DNA from: Hyaloscypha bicolor E
Taxonomy: Eukaryota > Ascomycota > Leotiomycetes > Helotiales > Hyaloscyphaceae
Length of the DNA: 64,000 nt
NCBI RefSeq assembly: GCF_002865645.1
Contig: NW_020194517.1
Location: 1,550,001 to 1,614,000 of the forward strand
Reading direction: 5' to 3'
Positions 11,739 to 23,132 of the stretch are shown here, in pieces; positions within the stretch are counted from its first letter, which is position 1; each line of letters begins with the position of its first letter. Both the position numbers and the translations under genes were made by a program. Under the pieces are notes generated by a model that did no database searches, was not told the origin of the DNA, and saw only the letters and a program-made list of their open reading frames with translations.

Positions 11739-11937
11739 GTTGATTGACTTTGGTATGGTCAAGAGCGCGGTTTTGGTTTGGTTGGCCGGTGAGCGAGTGT
11801 TCTGTTGTCTGAACGATGGTGTTGATGTTGTGGTAAACGACGGTGGAAAGCGAATGTACTTGTACTTTCGAAAGGTTGGTTTTGTGTGATGTTTGATGCA
11901 AGAGCGAAAGTGAATGGCAGGAACGAATGGGGGTGAA

Positions 11938-11958
11938 GGCAGGCAGGCAGGCAGGGAG
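11938..11958 (+). repeat. GGCA microsatellite
   Basis: About five copies of the tetranucleotide GGCA in the region upstream of the GPI-protein gene. A looser GAGGC run follows near 12083-12100. Confidence 0.7.
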
Positions 11959-12515
11959 GGACAGAGGACTTTTATGTCGACTGGACGAAGGCTGGCTGAT
12001 GCTCAGGCAAGCGATGCGATTGGAATGGATGCGCGTGACAACGAGGGGCTGGCAGGGGCGATCAACGAGGAAAGTGCAAACGAGGCGAGGCGAGGCGAGA
12101 CAAAAAGAATGCAAGGGGCAGCGACAATGTGGCTGGGCGGGGAAACCCGGATGGGTCGTGGAAACAAGCACGAAGAAGGGAAAAATAAATTGAAAAAAGT
12201 ATACTGTACAACCGCGTGAATCATACGAGGTATCGCTTGCAGTCTCCTCTCTTCAACTTGCGAGCAAGGCTGGTAGAAGGTACTTTAGGTTTCTTTAAAG
12301 TTCGTCACTCTATTACCACTTCTCCCGACCCTCCGTACTTCTCAACCAAACTTGGAGGAAAGACGTGCCAGCCGCTCCGGGTACCTACTTTTGGCCCAGC
12401 CTCGGAGATCTTGTTCATGGTGACATGAGAATCAGACGAAACGCAACGCATGACCTTTGGTTCCGCATTCGCTGCTCCTTGTCCAGGAAGAACAGAAGAA
12501 GCAGCTAGTGAGTGG

Positions 12516-12570
12516 TGAGGTGAGGTGAGGTGAGGTGAGGTGAGGTGAGGTGAGGTGAGGTGAGGTGAGG
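12516..12570 (+). repeat. TGAGG pentanucleotide tandem repeat (11 copies)
   Basis: Eleven perfect copies of TGAGG, 55 bp, in the intergenic region between the divergent GPI-protein and DsbA-like genes. The same pentamer in reverse complement (CCTCA) forms a shorter array near 39164-39186. Confidence 0.95.
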
Positions 12571-12961
12571 TGGTGTGTGCGTTGTCCCGCATCGAGGGCG
12601 GAACTGCATTGCTGTGGCTGGTAAGGTTGGGGCTGGACCAATCACCCGCGAGATCGCCGCCACATCGCTGCGGGGTAAAGCGGCCGAGAAACAGTGGCGT
12701 GAGCTTCTCTTCTCTTCACTCTCCCCATCAGGAAATCTTGATGCTTCACTGATCCTCCAAATACATCATCTTTCAAGCAATCAGAATTTATTGTATATTG
12801 TAATTCACTTACCCCGCTTCACTCTGCATAGTCATCTCAGACATTTTCACAGAGAAAGATTCTGATCACCATCCGACGAAACTGCGGCCGAAAGAGAATC
12901 TGGATATCCTCGGCACCACAGACCACCTCGTATTCCCCAGCTCACCTGCCACATTATCACG

Positions 12962-14218
12962 ATGTACGAGAGCACTATTGCCTTCACGCTCGACACCATT
13001 TGTCCCTGGTAAGCAACCCAGCAACCCAACATCCCGCATTCTGCTTTTGCTGCAGGCGCCGAAGCGGTGTGCCGTCGAATCATGCGCTGACGGCAATAAT
13101 TAAGGACATATCTAGCGAAGAAAAGGCAAGTATTGATAAGCATAGTGCGTGGGAATAAATGCATGGATTGCTGACTTGGTACTGGAACGTTGCATAGACT
13201 TGATGAAGGTATGTCTCAGTTCTGTTTGTTGTGCGCACTTGATTGGGCGAGAGTTGGGAGTTGGGATGACCAGTGTCATGTGACATATCAGGCATCAATC
13301 ACGTGACTTTACATCGTCTCGAGCTTAGGTTCTCAAGGGAGGCAAGATTCAGCTCTCCGCCGAACTGAACACAAACTCCAATGCATTATCACATGATATG
13401 CATCTCTTCCTGGCTTTCGACTGACATCTCCAGCTCTCCGCAGAGTCCGCGCCACAGACGCCTCCTCCAAAGTAAACTTTAAGATGGTCTACTACCCCTA
13501 CCAGCTCTATCCGGAAGCCACCCAAGAAGGCGAGCCAAAATACGAGTGGTACAAGAAATCCAAGTGCGCCCCTCTCCGCCCAATATCCGATCCATCAAAT
13601 CATTGCTCCTGCTCAAAAGCCCCGCTAATGCTCGACGCTCGCTAGATATGGCGACTCTGAAGAGAAAATGCAAATGTACACAACCCTCATGACAGCCTAC
13701 GGCGCCTCGGCCGGCATCTCCTACAAATTCGGCGGTACCGTCGCCAACACGCTGCAAGCACACCGCGTGATCCAATTCTTTCAGGAAGAGGTGGGAGCGG
13801 AAGTGGCCGATAAGTTGATCAACTCTCTGTACCGCCAATACTTCGAAGAAGAAAAGCACCCTTCTTCCGAGGAGACGCTTCTGGCTGCTTGTGTTGGTAC
13901 GCCCCCACTCCTTCTACCTTCCCCCTCTCCTTTCCCTTCTCGCACTGTTTGAAAATACTGGTTGGTCAAAGGAGGCAGAAATTTAACAAGGAAACAGAAG
14001 CAGGCATCCCCGAAGCAGAAGCTAAGAAAGTAATCTCGGACAAAGACGAGGGGCTCCGTGACACAAAAATGAAGATACAAGAGCAGGCCAGTAACGGGGT
14101 CGATTCCGTCCCGTTTGTGGTGTTTGAAGGCAAGAGAAGGGATATCACGATTCAGGGAGCGAATGAAGTAGAGGATTACGTCAAGGCTTTGGAGAAGATT
14201 GTTAAGGAGAGTTCATGA
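12962..14218 (+). CDS. DsbA/FrnE-like thioredoxin-fold oxidoreductase
   Basis: Six exons, including two micro-exons, give 226 aa: 12962-13008, 13105-13125 (21 nt), 13198-13208 (11 nt), 13434-13563, 13646-13896, 13998-14218. The N-terminus reads FTLDTICPWTYLAKKRLDEA, the thioredoxin-fold start of the DsbA family (2-hydroxychromene-2-carboxylate isomerase/FrnE branch). The active site is CPWT, so the second cysteine of CPWC is absent. The middle has YPYQLYPEA and SYKFGGTVANTLQAHR, and the C-terminal VPFVVF carries the cis-proline motif. The second intron (13126-13197) uses a GC donor (GCAAGT) with a TAG acceptor. Without it the conserved TYLAKKR block is lost. A role in disulfide or glutathione-type chemistry is inferred. 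The substrate is unknown. Confidence 0.85.
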
Positions 14219-14866
14219 GCTGTCCTTGGGTGGTCGGAAGGGGGCTAGCGGGAGGAGAAAAAAATGGACGATTTTGACAAATTCAGCGGACAGCAGAAAA
14301 TCAGTATTTACTAGACAGCAAATTAACTTCTTTTCTCTCTACGACTTCTTGCAGTCACACCAGATCTCGTAAGTCCTATATATACGTCTTTTGCACCTTT
14401 AATTGACTTGTGTTGTCTCAAAAAGAGGGCAGGAAGTTGAGGTTTTGGTGTTGGCGCAGGGGCCAATTTCGGCCGCTTATTTCTCCTACGAAGAGGCTGG
14501 ACATTCTCATGTTGCAGTGATCTAAGCCATACTAGGGGGGGGGGGTGAAAGGGAGCCGATCACGGGACCTCGCTTCGGCTTTCGCATCGCAAGGGGTCAG
14601 GCAAAGGCAAAGTAAACAAAGACCTTCGAACACATGCAGACATCCAGCATCTAGAGTAGTAAAGAATGTCCTTCACTTGTCTGGGGCATTCTGTCCATGT
14701 TCCTGTCATTTCTTAGCCTTTTCGAAAAGTGACTGCCCTCTATAAAATATCACCCCGTTCCTCACCCCGTATCATATCATCATCGGCTTTGCTTCGGATT
14801 CCCCAGCAACACCTCATACAACGAAGAATTCAGAATCTGACATCACAATCATCGCGCTACTTTACA
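14219..14866. other. Intergenic, no gene seen
   Basis: Downstream of the DsbA-like gene and upstream of the low-complexity gene at 14867. It contains a G9 run near 14535 and no convincing coding exon. An open frame upstream of 14867 (arginine-rich, from 14729) lacks an ATG and is best read as 5' leader, though it looks mitochondrial-targeting-like. Confidence 0.4.
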
Positions 14867-15529
14867 ATGTCCCAGAATACTAACGGACAATGGAACCAAG
14901 GCGGATCCTCCACGCCAACCCAGAATACCAACGGAGAATGGCATCAAACCTCAAACGAATCGACTCCCTCCCTCTCCTCTTCAAGCAGGACAGCTTCCGA
15001 GCCCTCTGGACGAGACAGCCAACCCGAGTCTGCTCCCCTACCCTTTCCAATTCCTCAAGATGCCACAAATGAAGGTTCCACCAGTTCGCGTTCCACCACA
15101 CCCTCCACGAACAATGGAAATGGCAACGCAAGAGACGACAGAACTAGAGCTGGCAGTCAAGCATCGAGCGACAGTCACGCGTGGCCAAATCAAATAAATG
15201 GTAGCGGCAACGGAAACAGCATGGGGCCATCCACTGCGACGACCTCAAGAGAAAGTTCTCCGGCTCCGACCACTATCAGCGAGGACAGCCAGCCACTGCC
15301 CTTCCGGCGAAGCACGGCTCCGAGTCCGTCGAGCCAGGGAACGACTAGGGAAGGTACACCTGCAGCTGATGGTCAAGGTCAGGCGCAAGACCTTGAAAGG
15401 GTTGCGGAAGAGGAAAATGGGGATGGTGGAGAGGAGGAGGGCGACCCTGCTGAAGATCTTCTAGATGACATGATTGAGGTTGCTGAGCGAGGTGAGGGTG
15501 GAGATGGCGGTGATGGAAATAGACAATGA
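14867..15529 (+). CDS. Low-complexity hydrophilic protein (220 aa)
   Basis: Single exon from ATG 14867 (MSQNTNGQWNQGGSS), with A at -3. The protein is Ser/Thr/Asn/Gln-rich and disordered, with a short internal repeat (NTNGQW / NTNGEW) near the start and a strongly acidic Gly/Glu/Asp tail. No domain was recognised. The frame stays open upstream to a GTG at 14729, encoding a basic, Ser-rich stretch that would resemble a mitochondrial presequence, so an upstream or alternative start cannot be excluded. Style and position suggest a relative of the low-complexity protein at 16891. Confidence 0.55.
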   Translation: MSQNTNGQWNQGGSSTPTQNTNGEWHQTSNESTPSLSSSSRTASEPSGRDSQPESAPLPFPIPQDATNEGSTSSRSTTPSTNNGNGNARDDRTRAGSQASSDSHAWPNQINGSGNGNSMGPSTATTSRESSPAPTTISEDSQPLPFRRSTAPSPSSQGTTREGTPAADGQGQAQDLERVAEEENGDGGEEEGDPAEDLLDDMIEVAERGEGGDGGDGNRQ

Positions 15530-15899
15530 AAGGGGTTATTAGGGATTGTAGACCTTCCTTGGATAGTTGCTTTGCGCGCTGGGTGTTCTTGGTTTCTGGC
15601 ATAACGGACATGGGATAGGGACAAGACTCTATTATGGTGTTTGGATATTTCTGCGAGCATAGACTTCGTTATACCAAATGGACCTGGTACATTCAGGATA
15701 ATGAATTCGCCTGGTTTCGCCTGACGTCTCTGTGCTGCTTCCGTTCTCTGAAACTTGATATAATCCCCGCTTCTCCCTTCAATCTTAGCCAAACATGAGC
15801 TAGCCTCACCATGATAGCACAAACAAGCCCCAATTGCCGCCGCCAATCCCCCTTCCCAGTTGGGCCTAACCAACCACCATGAGACGGAAACCGCACTAG

Positions 15900-16480
15900 G
15901 TTCGCCCACTCTACGTTCACCAACCTCCCAAACGCACCTTCTCTCACGGCCAAAGAAATCCTGCGTCCTTCACTGCCCCAGCAGATCTAAACCCCAACTT
16001 TGCAAGCAACAACCCTTACAGCTCTGCATCCAGTCCTTCTCCCCCCTACCTCCACAAATCCAAACCCGAGCCTAACAACATCTCGGCTCCTAAGCAATCC
16101 ACAACCACACCCACGCCTCCTCAATACCCTCGGTTTGGGGGCCAAACAGATATTCCACTACACCGGGACATAAAGCGGATATGGTTGGAATGTCGACAAA
16201 GGAGACTCCTTCTGCTGCACCTAAATTAGGCCCACAAGTTCAGGCTCAAGATCTGTTGGAAGACTTTATTTTCATCTCAGGCAAGAATTAGAGTGATGGC
16301 AGTGCACGGCAAGGGAATGCAGGAGACGAGAGAGGGAGGAGAGAGAATTTGTTCAGGAGGAGCTAGAAGAAGTTCAAGAAGGCTGCGAAAGAACTTGTTA
16401 TGGGAAGGTTGGGGGGGAGAGCATAAAAAAAAGATGAAAGGGCTGGATATTGTGGGGAAGAGTGGGAGTCCAGAAGAAGT
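15900..16480 (+). pseudogene. Possible decayed low-complexity gene
   Basis: Protein-like stretches occur in shifting frames. One frame reads NPYSSASSPSPPY (near 16010), like SPYSSASPYQSSS upstream of 16891. A second frame is open from about 16100 to a stop near 16290 (TKETPSAAPKLGPQ, then QDLLEDFIFIS). A Glu/Arg-rich stretch follows. No single frame or clean splice joins them. I read this as a frameshifted paralogue of the gene at 16687-17208, but only by eye. Confidence 0.25.
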
Positions 16481-16890
16481 TAGAAAAGGCATGGGGAAGA
16501 AGTCTTTAATTTCTGGCATATTGGAGAACTTTCCCTGCGGGAGTTTAGGCAGACTAGGACAATGGAGTGCTGTCTTTCAGTCTCCAGATTTAACCAAGAT
16601 ACCTGATATATCTCCACCTTCCCATCTTCAATCCACCTTGAACAGCACATTGAATTCCATGATAGGACAACCAACAAAATCTCATCATGGATCCAAACTC
16701 AAACCAAAGCCGCCGCCAAACATAGAGCCCCTACTCCTCAGCCTCTCCATACCAATCCAGCTCCTCCAATACACAGAACACACCAACTTCAACCTCTCCA
16801 AACCTCCTTGCCAGTCCACCAACACGTATCGATCCGCATCTCGCGAATGGAGCAAGTCCTTCTACCCAACCTCCCTCCAACTCCCAAGCC

Positions 16891-17208
16891 ATGCAGCCCT
16901 CCTCAGCCACAGATTCCGATACAAGACCAGAAGCGCAGCCAGCTATCGAACAACCAAGCTACCAACATGACGAAGAACATCGTGGAGAGCAGCAACCTGA
17001 AAACACACAAGGAGGAAAGAAGAAGAACTGGCTGCAACGAGCTTGGACGAAGCTCACGAAGGGGATCAAGAATGGCTGGGAGAAATTCAATGAGAACCCC
17101 ATGCATGCATATATCGCTCTCGACGTAAGATTCGAGAGTTGGAACGAGAAGAGGAGGGAGAGAAGAAGGGAGAGAAAGGAGAGAAGGAGAGCGATGCTGG
17201 GAGAGTGA
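16891..17208 (+). CDS. Small basic protein, probably the C-terminal part of a gene split by an in-frame stop
   Basis: From ATG 16891 a 105-aa protein is encoded: a disordered N-terminus, then KKKNWLQRAWTKLTKGIKNG, then an Arg/Glu-rich helix (RRERRRERKERRRAM). The same frame is open upstream without interruption to 16726. It then meets TAG (16723-16725), and behind that lies an ATG at 16687 (MDPNSNQSRRQT). A single C-to-T change (CAG to TAG) could therefore have truncated a roughly 173-aa protein. Alternatively translation starts at 16891. No family was recognised. Confidence 0.45.
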   Translation: MQPSSATDSDTRPEAQPAIEQPSYQHDEEHRGEQQPENTQGGKKKNWLQRAWTKLTKGIKNGWEKFNENPMHAYIALDVRFESWNEKRRERRRERKERRRAMLGE

Positions 17209-18338
17209 TTGGCTTTTGGACTGGTGTCAGTGGTGTGTCTTTGGGAAGGTGGATTTAAGAGGTATGGGTGTTGAAGACTTGTATGGATGTTCTTAGAATG
17301 TTGCACACCTCGAGGGAACGGGATTGAGATGGCTCTAGCACCATAGCGAAGGAGTGGGTAGCATACCCCTTGACCCGACAGAAAGACCCAAACCGCTAGG
17401 TAGAATAAAGCTAAGAGCTGCTGTCACTACTCTGCGTCCAACGTAGCTTCGGATAATTTCAATCTGGAAGGATTCAATTGGAGATTAAGCCGTTTCAAAT
17501 GTTCAATGTTCTCTGGCTTCAATCAGAATCAAATGTCCCATGCTCGATGAGGACATTGAAATTTAGTGCCTTTGGTTGTTCTGTTCCCCCACCGGAATGT
17601 TTGCTCTTCCCAATCCTGCGTCTCACGTGAGCAGCGCCCCTTTGCTCAGGCTCGGCTCAGGTCTACACTGGTCTGCTCACCCCTATTACGCGACACGACG
17701 CAGCCAAGACTAACCTCACCACAAATCATCAACTTTTAACGAGGGGTCCGAAAAGGCCTCTCTTCCAGCCAAAGGTCCAAACAAATACGGACACCGTAAT
17801 TCAGGAGGATGGTCCGTCTCCCTGCTCTAAAATGGTCGTCTCCTCTCGCAATTTTCCTCTCCATCTCTTCCCCCATCTTCTCTTCCTCACCTATCTCCAC
17901 ATCCATCTTTCAACTTATCTCTCCGATCCTCTCCTAGCCAGTAAGAACTTTCTTCTCGTGCCTACTCCAGATATTTACTCCGTATCACGGGACTGCCTTG
18001 GCATATGGATAAGGTACACCACGCGACTGATTAGTCACGTGCTATCCTCCTACACCTGTATTTAGTTCTAGCTATCTGGCTACAGTAGTTTCTTCCTTCT
18101 TTATACCACAAGGCAGTTATCCAGTCTACCAACGCTATGGCCTGTAACACCCTTCCCCTCCCTTCGAGCTATTCACCCACCCACCCACCCAATCAATTCA
18201 ATAAGAGCGACACAAACACTATACAACGCACAAAAGAGACTCGTCCATTCCTCCCTAGTACGCCATTCAAATTTGCCCACAAGGGTCTTCTCCCGGAACT
18301 TCAAGTTTTCCCTTTCAGGTCCAATTATAGAGACGTGA
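17209..18338. other. Intergenic, no gene seen
   Basis: About 1.1 kb between the small basic protein gene and the 3' end of the NLR on the minus strand. It holds a short ACCC/CCCA run at 18174-18190 and a GTCACGTG octamer at 18034. No coding exon is supported. Confidence 0.5.
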
Positions 18339-21300
18339 TTACGGAAAAGGTTTATAGCTCCAGATCTTCGCCCACCTATCTCCACTGCCCGTCGCGAAGC
18401 AAGTTCCGCTTGGGCTCGCCGCAATGCTATTAACGCTGCCCTTATGGCCTTGTAACTTGAGTTGAACATTGCCCGTTTGTAAATCCCAGAACTGAACTCC
18501 ACGGTCCGCGGAGCCGGAGAGAACCCAATTTCCATCGGGCGTAAAAGTGGTGGAGAAAACGAAGTCCTGATTTATGTTAGTGAAAGCAAGAAGTTAGGGG
18601 GTGATTTACCTTGTGGCCCTCGAAGGTCTTAATACAGCGACCACCCTTAGGAGCGTTGTTGGGGTGTACACCTCTTGGGAGACTTGGGGTAGCGAGCTCC
18701 CACATCTTGATCGTCTTATCTAAACTACCAGACACGAGATCCTTGCTGTTCGGTGCGAAAGCAACGGAGTATACATCGTCCTTGTGTCCATCAGGGCCCT
18801 CAAGACGCTCAAGGAGGTATCCGGTGAAAGTATCCCAGACTCGAACACACTTGTCCCGACACCCGGCTGCGACGAGCTTGGCATCTGGGGAAATGACAAC
18901 AGAAGTAATACCAGTTTCAATACTAAGAGTAAGAACATTTTGGCCAGCCTCAATATCCCAGAGACGAACGGTTTTATCATTACTCCCTGAAGCAATAGTA
19001 CGACCATCGCGTGCGAAGTCTAAGGAGTAAATATCATCCTCGTGACCTTCAAAGGTGTTTCTAAGGCTTCTAGAAGCGATGTCCCAAACCTGTATTCGTT
19101 AGGAATAGCACGTATAAATCGATATTATTACTTACTCTAATCAATTGGTCATCTCCACCAGTAGCAAGATATCTTCCATCAGGACTAAAGCAAACACTTC
19201 TGATATAAAAATCAAATATGTAATTAACCGATTTATCTTCGAGGATATTAATCTTCTGTCCAGTGACAACATCGAAGATCTGTGCGACCCGTTTACAGCC
19301 AGTAGCAATATATTTTCCATCATAGCTGAATGTAACACAGCCGACGACACCTGGGTGTTCAAGAGCGTGAACAAGGTCAACATCAAGCACACGGGGAACT
19401 TCTGGGTTGAAGATAGCGAACCAATCCGACCCGACATGCTTTAGGTGTCCTGGCAGACGTTCAAGATCCAAATCAGCCAACGCATTACCGACGGCTTCAA
19501 AATCCTCCTTCTCTAAGGCGGCCTTCTTCAGTTGCATTGCCTTTTTCCTTCGAAGAATCGGTGCAGGTTCGTCTGTAGCTTTGGCATGGTACAGTCTAGT
19601 GTGACTTTTCAGGGAAGCTTTCGTGTTGAAACCACGAACGGAAAGATCACAGGACATGACTCCGCACCTGTAGACCCTAATATGATAAGATGCTTCATGT
19701 TGATCTCGTTCTTCGATCGACACAAAGCCATTGACTCCTCCTTTGCACTGATACCGACACGGGTATCCTAATGTCCCGTAAATATCTTTGAAGCTTCGAA
19801 GGAGGCTAGAATCATGCTGGTGTAAAAGATCAGAGCTATTAAGAAGGTATCCTGAAATGCTCTTATAACGGTTTGAGAGCTGAGTTAAGCTTGTTGGATC
19901 CGCTTCGAGCTCAAGGCGCTCCAATTCTTGAGAATGTTAGCAGGTTCAAACGAAATTCGCGGTTTTTGTTCCACTTGCCTTCCGGTGAATTTGTGTTGGA
20001 CCTCCCTTGTTCCAATCGCTTCCGGAATACTAAGACTTTCTCCAAAAACCGCTGGATATTTGGAAACTGGTACCAGGATGATAAGTGTTCATGGGATCCC
20101 GAGTAAACCTCAATACTATTGGCCATTGGGGTGTCATAAAGGTGTGGCAGACTCTGTGATTGGCTAAGACAGTCCACTTGCTGAACAAGTGCTTTTGTCT
20201 CTGCGGGCGAGTCACACAGTTTCGAAAGACTGAATCGAAGAAGGTGATCAATCCAAAATTCGTGAGCGTACCTGTGTAATCCATGGAATCCTTTGATGAT
20301 GCGATTTTCGGCCTCAAAATCCGTCATTGAAGGCGATATGAGGCAAATACTAGACGATAAATACGAAACACATGAGAAGGCCATGTCAAAGTGACCGTGA
20401 CATTCTTGTAGATAAGGACCACTACTAGGGTGTAGAATATATCTTTCATCCACAAGTTAGTATTGCAAATAATTGCCTCCACAGAACGGGTGATACATAC
20501 TCCTTTACCGAAAAATGAACAAAGTCAATGTCACCCGACGGCCCTTGCTCAATCAACGGTTTGCATTGGTCTAAAATGTGAATGGATAACTTCGTAGTAT
20601 CGTCGAGGACGGTATTTCCGGGGTAGAAGGCTAATCCATCTTGCAATTCAAAGGGTTTGAGCTTGCGAAATGAACATGCCATCCACTTCAGAATTCTGAC
20701 AGATGTCCGGCGGCTGAAATCGTTTGATTTGTTGATACGCTGTAGAATTCTTCCGTATCTGCATTCCATAGTCAGCACAGCCATACAAAGAAGTCATTTT
20801 TAAATAGCTCACGCTTCATCCAGGCCTTCTGGGAGGCTCTGTGCAGCCTCAAAAAGATCCTTTACAGAGTACCGACCTTCAAGCTCTGCAAGAACCAGTC
20901 TCACATAAAGGAACATACCTAGATACCACCGCTGATTCATCAAGATAGGTTGTAAGCAGACTCCCGTACTTACCAGTCGCTTTATTTACAACAATTTGCT
21001 CGACCTCGTCGATGACGGCCGGTTCAAACCTTTCTCGGAGTGTCATTAGTTCTTCATGAACATATAGTCGAATATCGATGTCGATACTGGCTCGTTGATC
21101 ATGTTCGCTTAGGAAAATGGTTGGCTTCTTTCCGAGGAGCCTCTGTATGCAAGCATTTTCCCTGCTTGAGACCAAGAGCTTGCATCTATCCCCAGAGAGT
21201 TTCATGAGAAGCAAGAGTTCATTGAGAATTGACTTCTGGTCTGCTATTCCACACTCATCCAGACCGTCGATAATAATCCGCGTTGTTGGCATAGTTTCGA

Positions 21301-22637
21301 TGAGTTCTGGCAGAACCTTTCGTACCTGGGCAAGAGTCGCTGTAGGTCGTGAGGATGCGTATTTATCAGCGACGTGAGATGCTAATTCGATATTGGCCTG
21401 TAGGAGCTGAAGAATTAGACTCTTCAAGATCTGAGCGCAGATGTCTTTGCTATTAGTGGTGCTATCACAGAAGTAGTAGATCAATGAATAATTCTGGTCC
21501 ACTTTGAGGGCTTCGATCAAGTGTACACACAAGACGCTTTTTCCTGTTTATTGAAAGTTTAGCATATCTTCTTGTGATGAATAGCGGTGAAGTGTTGTCT
21601 TACCAGCCCCAGGAATTCCATTGAGCCAAATGATCGGATGCCTCCTGCTATCACTAGTCCATGACATTATTTGCGCATTTTGGAGAAGCCATTCACCGGT
21701 TCCAGATTGCCGTCTTCGAAGCAATTTTTCTCTAATTTCCTGTTGTTCGTCATTGGTGATGGCAAGCCAAGTTATAGAATCTTGGAGTTGATAGTTTTGC
21801 CTCTCTTTCTCACGTCGAGCAATATCTTCTTCCGCACGGACTCGCGCACTTCGTGCCTCTGCTATATTAATGGACGAAGCCTCTCTATCTAGCAGATCTC
21901 TGTGACGGGAAAGGCTTTCTAGGATTCCTGAGAATCGCGAGTCGAGATCTTTCCATAACGAGTCAAACACAACATGCCACACTAATTTCAAGTTAGCAGT
22001 ACTACTAGCTCTCCTCAACCATGCGCATGATTCAAACCTCGTCGTCTGAAAAGTTGGTAGGCATGAGTGTGGAATTCGAGTATATCAGAGTAGACCATGA
22101 CTAAGACTCTTTGAAAATCGGGATGGTCCTGAAAGGTCTTCTGGAGGCGATCAAAACGCGGCATCGATTCAGCGATTTGAGCGTATGCGTTAAGTAGTTT
22201 TTCGAAGATGTTTGCATGAGCACTGGCTAGCTGTCAATATTTAGTCGGTGCGCCCTCGATCAAAGCTAATAAGAAGTGCCAACCTGCAACAGTAATTTGA
22301 TGGGAGCCTGAGTTTCAAGAATTGTTATTAGGTATCTTGGGTGATTATTCCGAGAGCTCATTCTGAGACATACCCATATCCATGGTAAATACGGTGTCCC
22401 ATTACAAAGAGTTTCTATCGACTTGGAGTACCTTTCAAGGGTTTTCAAGAAAGGCTCAATCCGTCGCATGTTATTCATAGATTTACTTTCGCGCTGGCGT
22501 TGTTGTATAGCAAGTGCTGCCTTCCAAACATCTTCGAGCGTAGTGGATTGGAAAGTGACAGCGTCAATTGGATTGACAGATTGTTTCAACTTCATGAAAG
22601 CCATGTCGATAGATGCTAATGTGTCTGAGGCCGCCAT
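18339..22637 (-). CDS. NLR with NACHT, C2H2 fingers and a Tup1-type WD40 propeller (complete, 1251 aa)
   Basis: Eleven exons join in frame: 22637-22374, 22307-22284, 22230-22038, 21981-21604, 21543-20974, 20918-20813, 20758-20501, 20442-19979, 19926-19136, 19089-18610, 18566-18339. Order: N-terminal helical domain of fungal NLRs (about 1-180), linker, NACHT with Walker A GIPGAGKS (282-289) and Walker [10 protein letters not shown] (376-384), helical region, two C2H2-like fingers (about 805-865; CRYQC...HEASYH, then YRC...C...HTRLYH), and a seven-bladed WD40 domain (about 935-1251). The WD40 part matches Tup1/RcoA corepressors blade by blade, including the lead-in [19 protein letters not shown] and the motifs [27 protein letters not shown] and [10 protein letters not shown]. 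The Tup1 N-terminal tetramerisation and Gln-rich parts are absent. The intron at 19978-19927 is GC-AG. Fingers and first blades share exon 9, so the fusion is not a model artefact. Expected role: cytosolic or nuclear STAND switch in recognition or incompatibility. The ligand is unknown. Confidence 0.9.
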
Positions 22638-23132
22638 TGCGATGGGCTCCCTGCGTTCCCCAATCTCCGGAACGCTTTCGTTGGTGGTTGGTATTGTCTC
22701 GCAGAGATATTTGGATCAATCCTACCAAGTTATGGCCCTCAGATTGTTAATACCTGGGATGGATAGCTCTGATATTTGGAAATTTAAGTGAAGATTGTCG
22801 GGTTGGATTGATGAATTCCTGAGGCTGGTTCTATGTGGAAACACAAGCGTGGTGCTGGTGATGTGACTTGTGAGGCTTATACTGCACAGCCGGGTGGGCA
22901 CAACATTTGTGGTGGCTGAGACCGATGCATGGCCACTAAGTCAGCTTGTATTCGCTCGCTTGGTTGCACGTGGTTTGCATCGAGATCTGCAGCCAGGCAC
23001 CGCACGAGGTTGTTTCTGAAATAATTCAACCTCTGAAAGCTCTCCTGCCCGTTCTTCTTCTCGAGGTTCTATGCGGACAGCAACACATTTCTATCTTATT
23101 TTCCTTCTCGAAATACTCTATGCATCACCAGG
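22638..23132. promoter_or_regulatory. Shared divergent promoter of the second NLR/SNF2 pair
   Basis: 495 bp between the NLR start (22637, minus) and the SNF2 start (23133, plus). It contains a CACGTG at about 22968. The arrangement copies that of 430-723, but I see no extended similarity between the two gaps. Confidence 0.5.

Noticed and set aside
11500..12171. 223-aa minus-strand frame upstream of the GPI-protein gene
   Set aside because: It overlaps the start of the spliced GPI protein in another frame. The signal peptide and cysteine domain support the latter.
15379..15909. 176-aa minus-strand frame
   Set aside because: Antisense of the acidic tail of the low-complexity gene. Composition is explained by the complement.
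16293..16970. 225-aa plus-strand frame
   Set aside because: Overlaps, out of frame, the small basic-protein gene and the decayed stretch before it. No coherent protein character.
18339..22637. Possibility that the NLR and the Tup1-like WD40 are two adjacent genes
   Set aside because: The junction lies within a single uninterrupted exon (19926-19136) and all eleven exons add up in frame, so one fused gene is the simpler reading.
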